From Lentisphaerae bacterium GWF2_38_69 (GTDB lineage Bacteria > Verrucomicrobiota > Lentisphaeria > Victivallales > GWF2-38-69), in contig MHBE01000044.1 in the NCBI GenBank assembly GCA_001803205.1, positions 1-64,000 on the forward strand: a stretch of DNA of 64,000 bases. The letters run 5' to 3'. Position 1 is the first letter of the stretch, and every line of letters starts with the position of its first letter. The notes beneath the pieces were generated by a model that ran no database searches, was not told the origin of the DNA, and was given only the letters and a program-made list of their open reading frames with translations. The translations under genes were made by a program, and so were the position numbers. Shown piece by piece: positions 36,589-45,169 of this stretch.

Positions 36589-38063
36589 GAAATTTCTTTT
36601 CTCAAACGCGAAGAGATGATGCCTAGTTCTTCACGGTATTTTGCTACTGTTCTTCTTGCTACAGGTATCCCTTTATCATTTAGTTTTTTGGCAATATCAT
36701 CATCTGATAAAGGGTGAATTTTATCTTCAGAATCAATAATATTTCTTATTTTCTCCATTACCCCTTTATTGGAAATCATATCGCCTTCGGATGATTGGAA
36801 CCCGGCAGAAAAGAAATATTTAAGAGGGATTACTCCCTGGGGTGTTTTTATGAATTTATTTGACACAGCGCGGCTTACAGTAGTTTCATGTACGCTTATT
36901 TTGTCTGCTATTTGCTTCATTGTAAGAGGTTTAAGGAACTCATTGCCTCTTTCAAGGAAATCATACTGAGAATCTATAATTATTTCCGAGATTTTCTTTA
37001 TTGTCTCTCTGCGCAGTTCGATGCTTTTGATAATATTATTCGCTGACTGAATTTTTTGTTTGATATAGTTTTTTGCCTCGGCGGAATAATCAGGGGAATA
37101 AAGCATTTCGATATATTTCTCAGATATTTTAAGTTTAGGCTGATACTCTTTTTCAATGACAATTACAAATTTGCCGTCCTCTTTTTCAATTCTGAGTTCC
37201 GGAATTACGAAAATGGATTCATCAGCATTGCTTAACTTCGCGTACGGGTAAGGATTAAGTTTTTTTATTTCAGATATTAGTTCTCTAACTATTTCGACGC
37301 TTTCTCCCAGTTTTCTTGCTATGGAGAGGTAATTAGTCAGCGCTATGTCCTCTAGGCACTCATTTATGAGCTTCTCTGTTATCTGATTTCTAAGACCTTT
37401 TCTGTCCAGCTGAAGAAGTATGCTTTCTCTTACATCTTTTGCTCCTACGCCAGGAGGCTCAAGGGTTTTAATGATATCAAGAGCTTTAATCATATCTTCA
37501 ACACTGACGCCCGAAATAATAGCCAGATCCGCAAGGGAGCCTTTAAAAAATCCCTGTTCATCCAAACTTCCGACAACGGAATTACAGAGTTCAAAAAGTT
37601 TAGGAGAAAGTGATAAAAAATTCAATTGAGACTGTAACTCATTTTCAATCGTCTGATAATCAATGAGGGAGTTGAAAAAGTGACTTCGTTTCTCTTCGTC
37701 TACACTGTAGCTATTATTCCAGTTTCTGGTGATCATGCCTTCAAATGAATCAATATCATAATTCTGATCATCGCTCAAATCTTCAGCTTCGACCTTTCCC
37801 GTTTCCGCAAGTGAATTTTTATTATCATCAGCTGGGGGAATGAAATTTTCATCAAATCCATCCGAATCATAAGTTAAGTCGTCGGAATCAAGCAAAGCAG
37901 GATCTTCCTGTTCAAGTACAGGATTTACTTCCAGTTCATTATTTATTTTTGTCTGAAGCTCAAGAACCGGAGACATGAGTATATCAAGAGACTGGATTTG
38001 AGCAGCGCTCATGGTCTGCTCCTGCCTCAATGACTGGGTCTGATTTAAATTTAGTTTTTGCAT
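36585..38063 (-). CDS. rpoN: RNA polymerase sigma-54 factor
   Basis: The N-terminal activator-interacting region begins LNLNQTQSLRQEQTMS with Gln/Leu-rich sequence, then an acidic linker (about residues 55-110), a core-binding region, and the C-terminal helix-turn-helix. The RpoN box reads ARRTVAKYREEL near residue 475, the element contacting the -24 promoter half. The 492-residue length is normal. RpoN-dependent transcription needs an enhancer-binding ATPase, none of which is encoded in this window. A good -24/-12 site precedes amtB at 45099-45116, so at least one target is visible here. Confidence 0.96.
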   Translation of the reverse strand: MQKLNLNQTQSLRQEQTMSAAQIQSLDILMSPVLELQTKINNELEVNPVLEQEDPALLDSDDLTYDSDGFDENFIPPADDNKNSLAETGKVEAEDLSDDQNYDIDSFEGMITRNWNNSYSVDEEKRSHFFNSLIDYQTIENELQSQLNFLSLSPKLFELCNSVVGSLDEQGFFKGSLADLAIISGVSVEDMIKALDIIKTLEPPGVGAKDVRESILLQLDRKGLRNQITEKLINECLEDIALTNYLSIARKLGESVEIVRELISEIKKLNPYPYAKLSNADESIFVIPELRIEKEDGKFVIVIEKEYQPKLKISEKYIEMLYSPDYSAEAKNYIKQKIQSANNIIKSIELRRETIKKISEIIIDSQYDFLERGNEFLKPLTMKQIADKISVHETTVSRAVSNKFIKTPQGVIPLKYFFSAGFQSSEGDMISNKGVMEKIRNIIDSEDKIHPLSDDDIAKKLNDKGIPVARRTVAKYREELGIISSRLRKEIS

Positions 38064-38166
38064 TTATTTTTAAGAATTAAGCGAATCCTTTAATATATAC
38101 TAAAATATGAAAATAAAATCCTATTATCTTCGTCAGGCAAATGCTTATTAATATTTTCTCTGACTC

Positions 38167-38958
38167 TCAATTTCCAGAAACAGAATAAATATATGAGCAA
38201 GGTTTTATCGATTTGGCCGATTCAGTAAGATCTTTTTGTGATATGCTATTTCCCATAGCGTTAACAAAGTAGGATCCGACTACAAATCCGTCTGCGACTG
38301 TTGTTACCTGCTCTGCCATTTCTCGTGTTGATATACCAAAACCAGCTATGACCGGCAGCTTAGAGATGGATTTGATTTCTCTGACTTTATTTTCAAAACC
38401 TTCAGGCAGTTCGCTTTTCATGCCTGTTGTTCCTTTTCTGCAAACATAATAAAGGAATCCGCCAGCTTGTTTTGTAATTTTGCTGATTCTCTTTTTGGGA
38501 GTTGATGGAGAAATAATAAAGATAAGTTCCAATCCGTTTTTGAAACATTTTTCATGAATATTCTTACTTTCTTCAAGAGGCATGTCAACTATCAATAAAG
38601 CATCTGCTCCAGCATTAGCAGCTTCTTTAAAGAATTCGTCACTTTTTTTAATAATAGGATTAAGATAAGAGAAAAGGACTATTGGGATTTCGTGATTTAT
38701 TTCTCTGATCTTGCTGACTAAACTGAAGACATCTTCAGGTGTTGTCTTTCTTTCAAGGGCATCTTCCATGGCTTTCTGAATAACAGGTCCGTCTGCTATA
38801 GGATCAGAGAAAGGGATACCTATTTCAAGAATATCTGCTCCAGCCTCGATTATAGCAAGCGATGACTGAAGAGAATATTCAAGCCCTTTTTGCCCAGCAG
38901 TAAGATAAGCGACAAAAGCCTTATTGTTATTATGAAATGTCTTTTGAATTCTGTTCAT
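38167..38958 (-). CDS. trpA: tryptophan synthase alpha chain
   Basis: The TIM-barrel subunit splits indole-3-glycerol phosphate to indole and glyceraldehyde-3-phosphate. The markers are IEAGADILEIGIPFSDPIADGP with the catalytic Glu and Asp, and the phosphate-binding GFGIS loop. At 263 residues it is full length. It is the last gene of the trp operon, 2 bases after trpB. Confidence 0.96.
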   Translation of the reverse strand: MNRIQKTFHNNNKAFVAYLTAGQKGLEYSLQSSLAIIEAGADILEIGIPFSDPIADGPVIQKAMEDALERKTTPEDVFSLVSKIREINHEIPIVLFSYLNPIIKKSDEFFKEAANAGADALLIVDMPLEESKNIHEKCFKNGLELIFIISPSTPKKRISKITKQAGGFLYYVCRKGTTGMKSELPEGFENKVREIKSISKLPVIAGFGISTREMAEQVTTVADGFVVGSYFVNAMGNSISQKDLTESAKSIKPCSYIYSVSGN

Positions 38959-38960
38959 AA

Positions 38961-40136
38961 TTACAAATCATCCCTGTTTAAATCCTTTTCACCTCTTCCT
39001 GAGAGGCAGATTATTATAATTTCATTCTTTTGAAAATGTTTTCCTTCTCGCATTACCCATGCAAGGGCATGAGATGACTCAAGAGCCGGAATAATCCCTT
39101 CTGTTTTTGATAATAACTTAAAAGCTGCCAATGCTTCCTGATCATTTACAGAGGTATAGGTTGCTTTTTTTGTGTCATGCAGAAGAGCATGAATTGGACT
39201 CACGGAAGGATAATCCATGCCGGCGGAGATGGAATGGGTATCGGCAATTTGCCCTGAATCATCCTGAAGGATATAAGAATAAGTCCCATGGAGAACTCCG
39301 GGTGAACCTCCTGAAAATCTTGCAGCATGGTCTCCTAACATGGCTCCCCGTCCTCCTGCCTCGACTCCAATCAGGTTTACATCATCTTCAAGAAAACCCG
39401 AAAAGATTCCGATAGCATTGGAGCCTCCTCCTACGCATGCGACTACTTTGTCAGGGAGTCTTCCAAGATATTTTATGGATTGTTTTCTTGTTTCTTCTCC
39501 GATTACTTTCTGGAATAGGGCAACCATCTGAGGATAAGGATGAGGGCCGAGGGCTGAACCTAGGCAGTAGTGAGTATTTTCATAACTCTCTGCATAATCT
39601 CTAAGCGCTTCATTTACAGCTTCCTTTAAAGTCATTGAGCCTGCATTGACGCTTCTTACTTCTGCACCCAGCATCTTCATCTTACGAACATTGGGTTCCT
39701 GTCTTTTTATGTCACAGGCTCCCATGTAAACTACGCAGTCAAGTCCTAAGTAGGCACAGATTGTCGCCGTGGCAACACCATGCTGTCCGGCACCTGTTTC
39801 AGCAATAATCCTTTTTTTTCCTAATTCTTTAGCCAGCAGGCATTGACCTAAAGCATTATTTATTTTATGGGATCCTGTATGGAGCAGGTCTTCTCGTTTT
39901 AGAAAAACTCTTGGAGCATTTGCAGCTTGAGCGAATCTTTTAACTTCGGTGAGAGGTGTAGGTCTGCCGGCATATTCTTTTAACAAATTTCGGAATATTT
40001 TTTGAAAGGATTTGCTCTCTGCAATTTTGAGAGATTTTGCAAGTTCGGTCATAGGGGCAATGAGAAGTTCAGGAAGGAACATTCCTCCATATTTTCCAAA
40101 GTATCCATTATTTGAATGAAGAATAGAGCTTTTCAT
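38961..40136 (-). CDS. trpB: tryptophan synthase beta chain
   Basis: The PLP enzyme joins indole with serine to make tryptophan. It has YAGRPTPLTE, the Schiff-base Lys in HTGSHKINNALGQ, ETGAGQHGVATA and the GGGSNAIG phosphate loop. It is 391 residues, the classical TrpB1 length. Together with TrpA it should form the alpha2-beta2 channel complex. Confidence 0.97.
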   Translation of the reverse strand: MKSSILHSNNGYFGKYGGMFLPELLIAPMTELAKSLKIAESKSFQKIFRNLLKEYAGRPTPLTEVKRFAQAANAPRVFLKREDLLHTGSHKINNALGQCLLAKELGKKRIIAETGAGQHGVATATICAYLGLDCVVYMGACDIKRQEPNVRKMKMLGAEVRSVNAGSMTLKEAVNEALRDYAESYENTHYCLGSALGPHPYPQMVALFQKVIGEETRKQSIKYLGRLPDKVVACVGGGSNAIGIFSGFLEDDVNLIGVEAGGRGAMLGDHAARFSGGSPGVLHGTYSYILQDDSGQIADTHSISAGMDYPSVSPIHALLHDTKKATYTSVNDQEALAAFKLLSKTEGIIPALESSHALAWVMREGKHFQKNEIIIICLSGRGEKDLNRDDL

Positions 40137-40137
40137 T

Positions 40138-40779
40138 TTATCCTTTGAAATGTTTTACTTGTTGTATAAATTCCTTAATTTTAAGCGGATCTTTAACTCC
40201 TGGTTCAGTTTCCACGCCGCTGGAAACATCCACAGCATATGGTTTGAGTGCTTTGAGTACTTCTGCCACATTGAAAGGATTAAGGCCGCCAGCCACGAAG
40301 TATCTAAAATCTAAAAGCGGACAAAAAAAATCAAGGTCAAATCTGACTCCGCTCCCTGGGTTTTGTCCGTCATAAAGCAGATAATCTTTATGAGGGTCAA
40401 GGCATTTTAGGATATCAGAAGGAATTGATTCAGGAATCCCTTTATCCGAGACTTTTACAGACAATATTTTAATTATATCTTCAGGTATTTCTGGTAATGC
40501 TTCAATCGCATTTTTTCCATGAAACTGAACATGGTTTATTCCAGTTTTCCTGCAGATTTTCTTTATATCAGATGCTTTATGATCAACAACTACAGCTACC
40601 GGGATTCCGCCATTGAACGATACGGCTTCCGTAATTTTTTTTGCAGAAGCAATATCAACGAATCTTTTTGAATTGGGATGAAAAACAAGTCCGATAAAAT
40701 CAGCTCCTTCGCTAACTGCATAGATGGCGCTTTCGATAAATCGGATCCCGCATACCTTTATAAGAGTATCAGTTTTCAT
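40138..40779 (-). CDS. trpF: phosphoribosylanthranilate isomerase
   Basis: The 213-residue TIM-barrel enzyme opens with KVCGIRFIESA (catalytic Cys), contains GLVFHPNSKR, VQFHG, and the late Asp in VDVSSGVE. It performs the Amadori rearrangement. The gene is separate from trpC, not fused as in enterics. The adjacent stop and start codons are one base apart on either side. Confidence 0.95.
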   Translation of the reverse strand: MKTDTLIKVCGIRFIESAIYAVSEGADFIGLVFHPNSKRFVDIASAKKITEAVSFNGGIPVAVVVDHKASDIKKICRKTGINHVQFHGKNAIEALPEIPEDIIKILSVKVSDKGIPESIPSDILKCLDPHKDYLLYDGQNPGSGVRFDLDFFCPLLDFRYFVAGGLNPFNVAEVLKALKPYAVDVSSGVETEPGVKDPLKIKEFIQQVKHFKG

Positions 40780-41580
40780 TTATGATATTATCTCCTTAAT
40801 AATTTTTTCGGGATAGGAAGATGATGCAAGCATTTCTCCAATAAGAACAGCATCAAATCCGCACCCAAAAAGTGTCCGGGCTGCATCAATAGATGTAATA
40901 CCGGATTCGGAAATTTTAATAATTCCTTTTGGAATATTACTGACCATTCTTACAGAGATTCCTGTATCAATTTTAAATGTCTCAAGGTTTCGGTTATTTA
41001 TGCCGATTATATCAGCTCCAGCATCAAGCGCTATGTCCAGTTCCTGATAAGTATGAACTTCTACAATAGCATCCAGCCCCATGGACCATGCAAAATTAAG
41101 AAGAGTTCCGGTTTTATCTCTTCCGAGAGCTGCGACAATCAATAAAATACAATCAGCACCAGCTTCATATGATTCGATTATCTGCAGAGGATCAATGATG
41201 AAATCCTTTCTTAATATAGGTGTATCTTTAATTATCGGACTATGTTTCAGCGACCTGAGGTCATCCAGAGAGCCTCCGAAAAATTTATTGTCTGTAAGAA
41301 TGGATATTGCGGCAGCGCCTCCTTCAACATACCTGGATGCTAATGAAGATGGATCTGGAATTTCAGCTATGTGAGGTTTGGACGGAGATCTGCGCTTTAC
41401 TTCGGCAATGACACTTTTTTGATGCGACAGGAGTGTTGTTCTGAAAAGTTTTATTTTAGTAGAAGAGAATGCTCCTGTTAATACTCTGTTTTCAGTATCT
41501 AATATATTAGAATATAAACGAAGCAGTGATACCTCTTTTTCCTTTTCTACTAATATATTTTTAAGAATTTTATTCATCAT
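40780..41580 (-). CDS. trpC: indole-3-glycerol phosphate synthase
   Basis: The 266-residue enzyme has VIAEVKRRSPSK (catalytic Glu and Lys), ILTDNKFFGGS, LRKDFIIDP, and the phosphate loop SESGI. It closes the indole ring in the fifth step of the pathway. It is single-function. It lies between trpD and trpF with no gap. Confidence 0.96.
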   Translation of the reverse strand: MMNKILKNILVEKEKEVSLLRLYSNILDTENRVLTGAFSSTKIKLFRTTLLSHQKSVIAEVKRRSPSKPHIAEIPDPSSLASRYVEGGAAAISILTDNKFFGGSLDDLRSLKHSPIIKDTPILRKDFIIDPLQIIESYEAGADCILLIVAALGRDKTGTLLNFAWSMGLDAIVEVHTYQELDIALDAGADIIGINNRNLETFKIDTGISVRMVSNIPKGIIKISESGITSIDAARTLFGCGFDAVLIGEMLASSSYPEKIIKEIIS

Positions 41581-41582
41581 TT

Positions 41583-42584
41583 TTACGACTGTTGATAAGT
41601 TGTTGATAACCTCTTAATAAACTGTTCAGCAGTACCGCTTGCTATGCAATTATGTGCAAAAATTAGACCGTCTTCGACATTTTTTACACTGCCGTAGAGC
41701 ATCAGCATAAATGCTGCATTAAGCAATAATGAATCGGTAGTTGCAGAGGTTTTGCCTTTTAATGTATCCTTAAATATATTGACATTTAAGTCAACAGAGC
41801 CCCCTTTTAAATTATTAATGCTACTTTTTTTAAATCCATAATGATCAGGATTTATCCATGTTGATAACTTCTCAGTATCTGAAATGAATATGGCTCTGGA
41901 TGTTCCGCATGTTGTCAGTTCATCAGTTCCGCATCCATGGTATATAATAGCTTTGCGAACCTTGAACATTAAAAGCACATCTGCCATTACATCAAGAAGG
42001 TCTTCTTTAAAAACGCCAATCATCATATATTTAGCTGAAGCTGGATTGAGAAGTGGACCAATAATATTAAAGCATGTAGGGATACCTAAAGCTCTTCTTA
42101 CAGGAGCTATCTTTGCCATGGCAGGATGATAATTAGGTGCATAAAGAAAAGCAAAGTTATCTCTGTCTATGGATTCAGAGGCCTGATCAGGAGTTTTATT
42201 GATATCAATTTTGAGTCCTTCTATAAAATCAGCAGATCCGCAGAGTGATGAAACAGCTCTGTTTCCATGCTTTGCTATTTTGATTCCGCATGATGCGGCA
42301 ATGAGTGCTGAAGCTGTTGAAATATTAAAAGTATGCATGCCGTCTCCGCCAGTTCCCACAATGTCCATGACATCATGATTTGTTTTGACTTTAATCATCT
42401 GTGACTTCATGACATTTGCGATACCATATATTTCTTCAGCTGTCTCTCCTTTTGCACTCAAGAGAACAAGGAAAGCCGATGCTTTTATTGAATCATCGGA
42501 ATTGATAATATAATGCAGGGCATCCTCACATTCGGAGGAAGTAAGATTTTCGCGCCTGATAAGCCTTTGAAGTGTTTTTCTCAT
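41583..42584 (-). CDS. trpD: anthranilate phosphoribosyltransferase
   Basis: The 333-residue enzyme has the PRPP motif GTGGDG, NISTASALIAA, KHGNRAVSS (anthranilate site) and GPLLNPA. It is not fused to TrpG. It is coded 2 bases after trpG. Confidence 0.96.
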   Translation of the reverse strand: MRKTLQRLIRRENLTSSECEDALHYIINSDDSIKASAFLVLLSAKGETAEEIYGIANVMKSQMIKVKTNHDVMDIVGTGGDGMHTFNISTASALIAASCGIKIAKHGNRAVSSLCGSADFIEGLKIDINKTPDQASESIDRDNFAFLYAPNYHPAMAKIAPVRRALGIPTCFNIIGPLLNPASAKYMMIGVFKEDLLDVMADVLLMFKVRKAIIYHGCGTDELTTCGTSRAIFISDTEKLSTWINPDHYGFKKSSINNLKGGSVDLNVNIFKDTLKGKTSATTDSLLLNAAFMLMLYGSVKNVEDGLIFAHNCIASGTAEQFIKRLSTTYQQS

Positions 42585-42586
42585 TA

Positions 42587-43156
42587 TCAGCTTTGAATAT
42601 GAATGAAATTTCTAATTAGCGTCTTTCCTTCAGGTGTCAACATTGATTCAGGATGAAACTGTACGCCATATGAAAGTGTGTCTTTAATTCTGATTCCCAT
42701 GATTAAGCCATCTTTAGTTTCCGCTTCCACAACAATAGTATCAGGTAAAGTATCGCGGTCTATAATAAGAGAATGGTAGCGGCCGGCTCTGAAAGGATTT
42801 GGCATATCATTGTAAAGATTGCAATTATTGTAAAAGACAAGTGATTCTTTGCCATGCATTATCTCAGGAGCTCCTATGACATTGCCTTTTTCTGCAATCC
42901 CCATTGCCTGATGTCCAAGACAGACTCCGAGTATAGGAAATTTATTCTTAAATGCTTTTATTACATCTACACAGATTCCAGCATTTTCGGGTCGCCCAGG
43001 ACCGGGCGATAATATGATAGAAGATATATCCATGCGATCAATTTCACTGATAGTGATCATATCGTTCCTTATCACCTTGACATCGGTACAACTTTCCGCG
43101 AAATACTGATAGAGATTGTAGGTAAAACTGTCATAATTGTCTATTATGAGAATCAT
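42587..43156 (-). CDS. trpG: anthranilate synthase glutamine amidotransferase subunit
   Basis: The class I amidotransferase has the catalytic triad: Cys in GVCLGHQ, and His and Glu in QFHPES. The start is IIDNYDSFTYN, with SPGPGRPE. I set the ATG at 43156, with AAGGAGG 7 bases upstream lying inside the last codons of trpE; the longer frame to 43177 is unlikely. It could also serve as PabA for folate, as dual use is common, but there is no pabB-like gene here. Confidence 0.95.
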   Translation of the reverse strand: MILIIDNYDSFTYNLYQYFAESCTDVKVIRNDMITISEIDRMDISSIILSPGPGRPENAGICVDVIKAFKNKFPILGVCLGHQAMGIAEKGNVIGAPEIMHGKESLVFYNNCNLYNDMPNPFRAGRYHSLIIDRDTLPDTIVVEAETKDGLIMGIRIKDTLSYGVQFHPESMLTPEGKTLIRNFIHIQS

Positions 43157-43157
43157 A

Positions 43158-44621
43158 TCAGAGTCCTCCTTGCGCAAGGTCTATTCCATTAAGAATTGCA
43201 CTGGCTTTAGATCTAGTCTCTTCTGTTTCAGCTTCTGGATCAGAGTCATATACTACGCCGCAGCCTGCCTGGATTGTGGCTATGTTGTCTTTGATTATAG
43301 CCATCCGGATGGCTATGCAGCTTTCGAGATTCCCATCATTATCTATGAAACATACAGCGCCTCCATAAAGGGAACGCCTGCATGGCTCCAGTTCATCTAT
43401 AATTTCCATGGCTCTAATTTTAGGCGCCCCGCTTAAAGTTCCAGCGGGGAAAACCGCTTTTAGTCCATCCAGGGCATCTTTGTTTTCAGAGAGTTTGCCT
43501 TCCACAACTGATGTAATATGCATGACCTTGGTCAAATGTTGGATGCCCTTAAATTTTTTTATAGTAACTGTTCCAGGTACACTTACAGAACCTATGTCAT
43601 TCCTGGCAAGGTCAACAAGCATTACATGTTCGGCAACTTCTTTTTTATCTGTAAGCAAATCCTCTGCAATGACTCTGTCCTCATTAGAAGTTGCTCCCCT
43701 TTTCCTTGTTCCGGCAATAGGATGCGTTTCAATTATTCCATTTTTGATGGATGCAAGTCTTTCTGGAGAGGATCCTGCAATGAAAGTTCCTTTATATTCC
43801 ATATAGAACATATACGGGGAAGGATTAGATAACCTTAATGCTCTATAGACCTGAAATGGAGAAACAGATATATTTTTTTGAAATTGCCTGGATAAAACTA
43901 TCTGAAAAGCATCTCCATTTTTAATAAATTCTTTTGCTTTTAGGACAAGCTGTTTAAATTTGGCATCATCAATATTTGTAGTTGCCTGACTTAGTTTACT
44001 TCTGTCATAATTATGGTTATAAAGAGTCGCATTAGTAATATGAAAAGAAGTTATTCTATGGAGCAGCTTTTCAATTTTACTATTAGCTGCATGAAAAGCA
44101 GATTCTGGAATATCATCAACTTCAGAGATAGTTGAAAGTGTTATTTTCCCTGATTGGTGATCAAAAGTTATCACTGTGTCATAGAATCTGAAAAATATTT
44201 CAGGCAGATCTGATGTTTTCTTATGTGAATCAGGAATTTTCTCAAAGAACCTTACAGCATCATATGTGATAAAACCTGTCACACCTCCAAGCATGTGTGG
44301 TTCATCATGGGATATAAAACATTTATGCTTGTTTAAGAGTGCTCTTAGTTCATCAAACTTTTTATCTGCACTGTATTTTCTTTCTTGAACAGATGGAACT
44401 TCGAATTCACCTGATGGATCAATAAATATATGAGAAAACCTTCCTTTTTTCTGATCGAAAAGAGCTGACTCTAGAATTGTGCCGTTTTTAGTCAGTTCTC
44501 CAAGAGCTTCAAATGCCTGGATTGGTGTCAGCCTGTCTGAAGGAAATTCACGGAACACGCTTATTCTTTTATGTGTTTTTGAAAGTTCGCAAAAAGTTTT
44601 TATATCAAGAGCTGAAAACAT
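43158..44621 (-). CDS. trpE: anthranilate synthase component I
   Basis: The 487-residue chorismate-using subunit has the C-terminal signature PFQVYRALRLSNPSPYMFY, SPERL, PIAGTRKRG, DLARNDIG, FPAGTLSGAPK and GGAVCFIDNDGN. The feedback element near the N-terminus appears as ESALFDQ, a slightly altered form of the LLES tryptophan-binding motif (usual LLES with Ser). So end-product inhibition is likely but the site is changed. The gene follows trpR by 6 bases. Confidence 0.95.
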   Translation of the reverse strand: MFSALDIKTFCELSKTHKRISVFREFPSDRLTPIQAFEALGELTKNGTILESALFDQKKGRFSHIFIDPSGEFEVPSVQERKYSADKKFDELRALLNKHKCFISHDEPHMLGGVTGFITYDAVRFFEKIPDSHKKTSDLPEIFFRFYDTVITFDHQSGKITLSTISEVDDIPESAFHAANSKIEKLLHRITSFHITNATLYNHNYDRSKLSQATTNIDDAKFKQLVLKAKEFIKNGDAFQIVLSRQFQKNISVSPFQVYRALRLSNPSPYMFYMEYKGTFIAGSSPERLASIKNGIIETHPIAGTRKRGATSNEDRVIAEDLLTDKKEVAEHVMLVDLARNDIGSVSVPGTVTIKKFKGIQHLTKVMHITSVVEGKLSENKDALDGLKAVFPAGTLSGAPKIRAMEIIDELEPCRRSLYGGAVCFIDNDGNLESCIAIRMAIIKDNIATIQAGCGVVYDSDPEAETEETRSKASAILNGIDLAQGGL

Positions 44622-44627
44622 AATACA

Positions 44628-44930
44628 TTACGATTGATTGTTGGTATTTGCTGATTCAGAAAACTGCAATATGGCGTTTTTAAGCTCAGAAGAAACTTCT
44701 TTAAGGCAATTCGAACCTCTTGTTATTTTGGCGATACTTGTGCCTAATTTCCTGGCAATTTCCCTTTGAGAATTTTCACCTTTTAAAAGTTCAAAAACAA
44801 TTTCAAGCCTTTGTCCGATATCTTTTCTTTCCTCCTGTGTCAGGAATAGATCAAAATACTCATCCTTTATCCTGCTATTATTTAACATGGAGCTAAGTTT
44901 TATAAATTTTCTGTACGAAAAATTGTTCAT
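44628..44930 (-). CDS. trpR: Trp operon repressor
   Basis: The 100-residue helical protein has the TrpR hallmark pattern: LTQEERKDIGQRLEI, then the helix-turn-helix LLKGENSQREIARKLGTSIAKITRGSNCLK. The I-x-K-I-T-R-G-S-N turn carries the tryptophan-binding Arg and neighbouring residues as in enteric TrpR. With tryptophan bound it should repress its operator. It is the first gene of the trp operon, so it controls itself. I use the ATG at 44930, although an in-frame TTG at 44933 is closer to the AAGGAG site. Confidence 0.92.
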   Translation of the reverse strand: MNNFSYRKFIKLSSMLNNSRIKDEYFDLFLTQEERKDIGQRLEIVFELLKGENSQREIARKLGTSIAKITRGSNCLKEVSSELKNAILQFSESANTNNQS

Positions 44931-44946
44931 CAATAATATTTTCTCC

Positions 44947-44987
44947 TTGTACTCGTGTAATGGTACAACAATACACTAAACAGTCAA
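44947..44987 (-). promoter_or_regulatory. trp promoter with overlapping TrpR operator
   Basis: On the minus strand the -35 TTGACT (44987-44982) and -10 TACCAT (44965-44960) are 16 bases apart. An inverted repeat TTGTAC...GTACAA (44947-44968) overlaps the -10. Its core GTAC-N10-GTAC has the same 18-base length and end sequence as the E. coli operator GTACTAGTTAACTAGTAC. A tryptophan-bound TrpR dimer there would block RNA polymerase. The AAGGAG ribosome site of trpR directly follows. Confidence 0.82.
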
Positions 44988-45044
44988 TAGCGCAAATTAT
45001 AAATTTCTTAACAAAGATGTATTGGAATATTACAAAAATGTTCT

Positions 45045-45057
45045 TGCGCATTACGCA
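45045..45057. promoter_or_regulatory. possible enhancer-type palindrome upstream of amtB
   Basis: TGCG-N5-CGCA (TGCGCATTACGCA) is an inverted repeat about 42 bases upstream of the -24 element. It resembles the ends of NtrC sites (TGCA...TGCA) only loosely, and is closer than most NtrC enhancers. Low confidence. Confidence 0.35.
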
Positions 45058-45098
45058 TATATATCATGGATTGAGCACAAAATAAGGTTCCTGAAGGT

Positions 45099-45116
45099 TT
45101 GGCATTATATATGCTT
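45099..45116 (+). promoter_or_regulatory. sigma-54 (-24/-12) promoter of amtB-glnK
   Basis: TTGGCA (45099-45104) and ATGCTT (45111-45116) place the GG and GC dinucleotides exactly 10 bases apart, as in the RpoN consensus TTGGCAC-N5-TTGCW. The predicted transcript start is about 45125, roughly 45 bases before the GTG start codon. The rpoN gene is in the same window. Ammonium-limitation control via a sigma-54 activator is the usual arrangement for amtB-glnK. Confidence 0.75.
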
Positions 45117-45169
45117 AATAGAGTGAAATTGTTCAGAAAAACCTTTAAAAATAACAAAAGGAGTGAATT

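Noticed and set aside
44931-45000. Attenuator or T-box in front of the trp operon
   Set aside because: No leader peptide with Trp codons, no T-box sequence and no room; control by TrpR explains the site.
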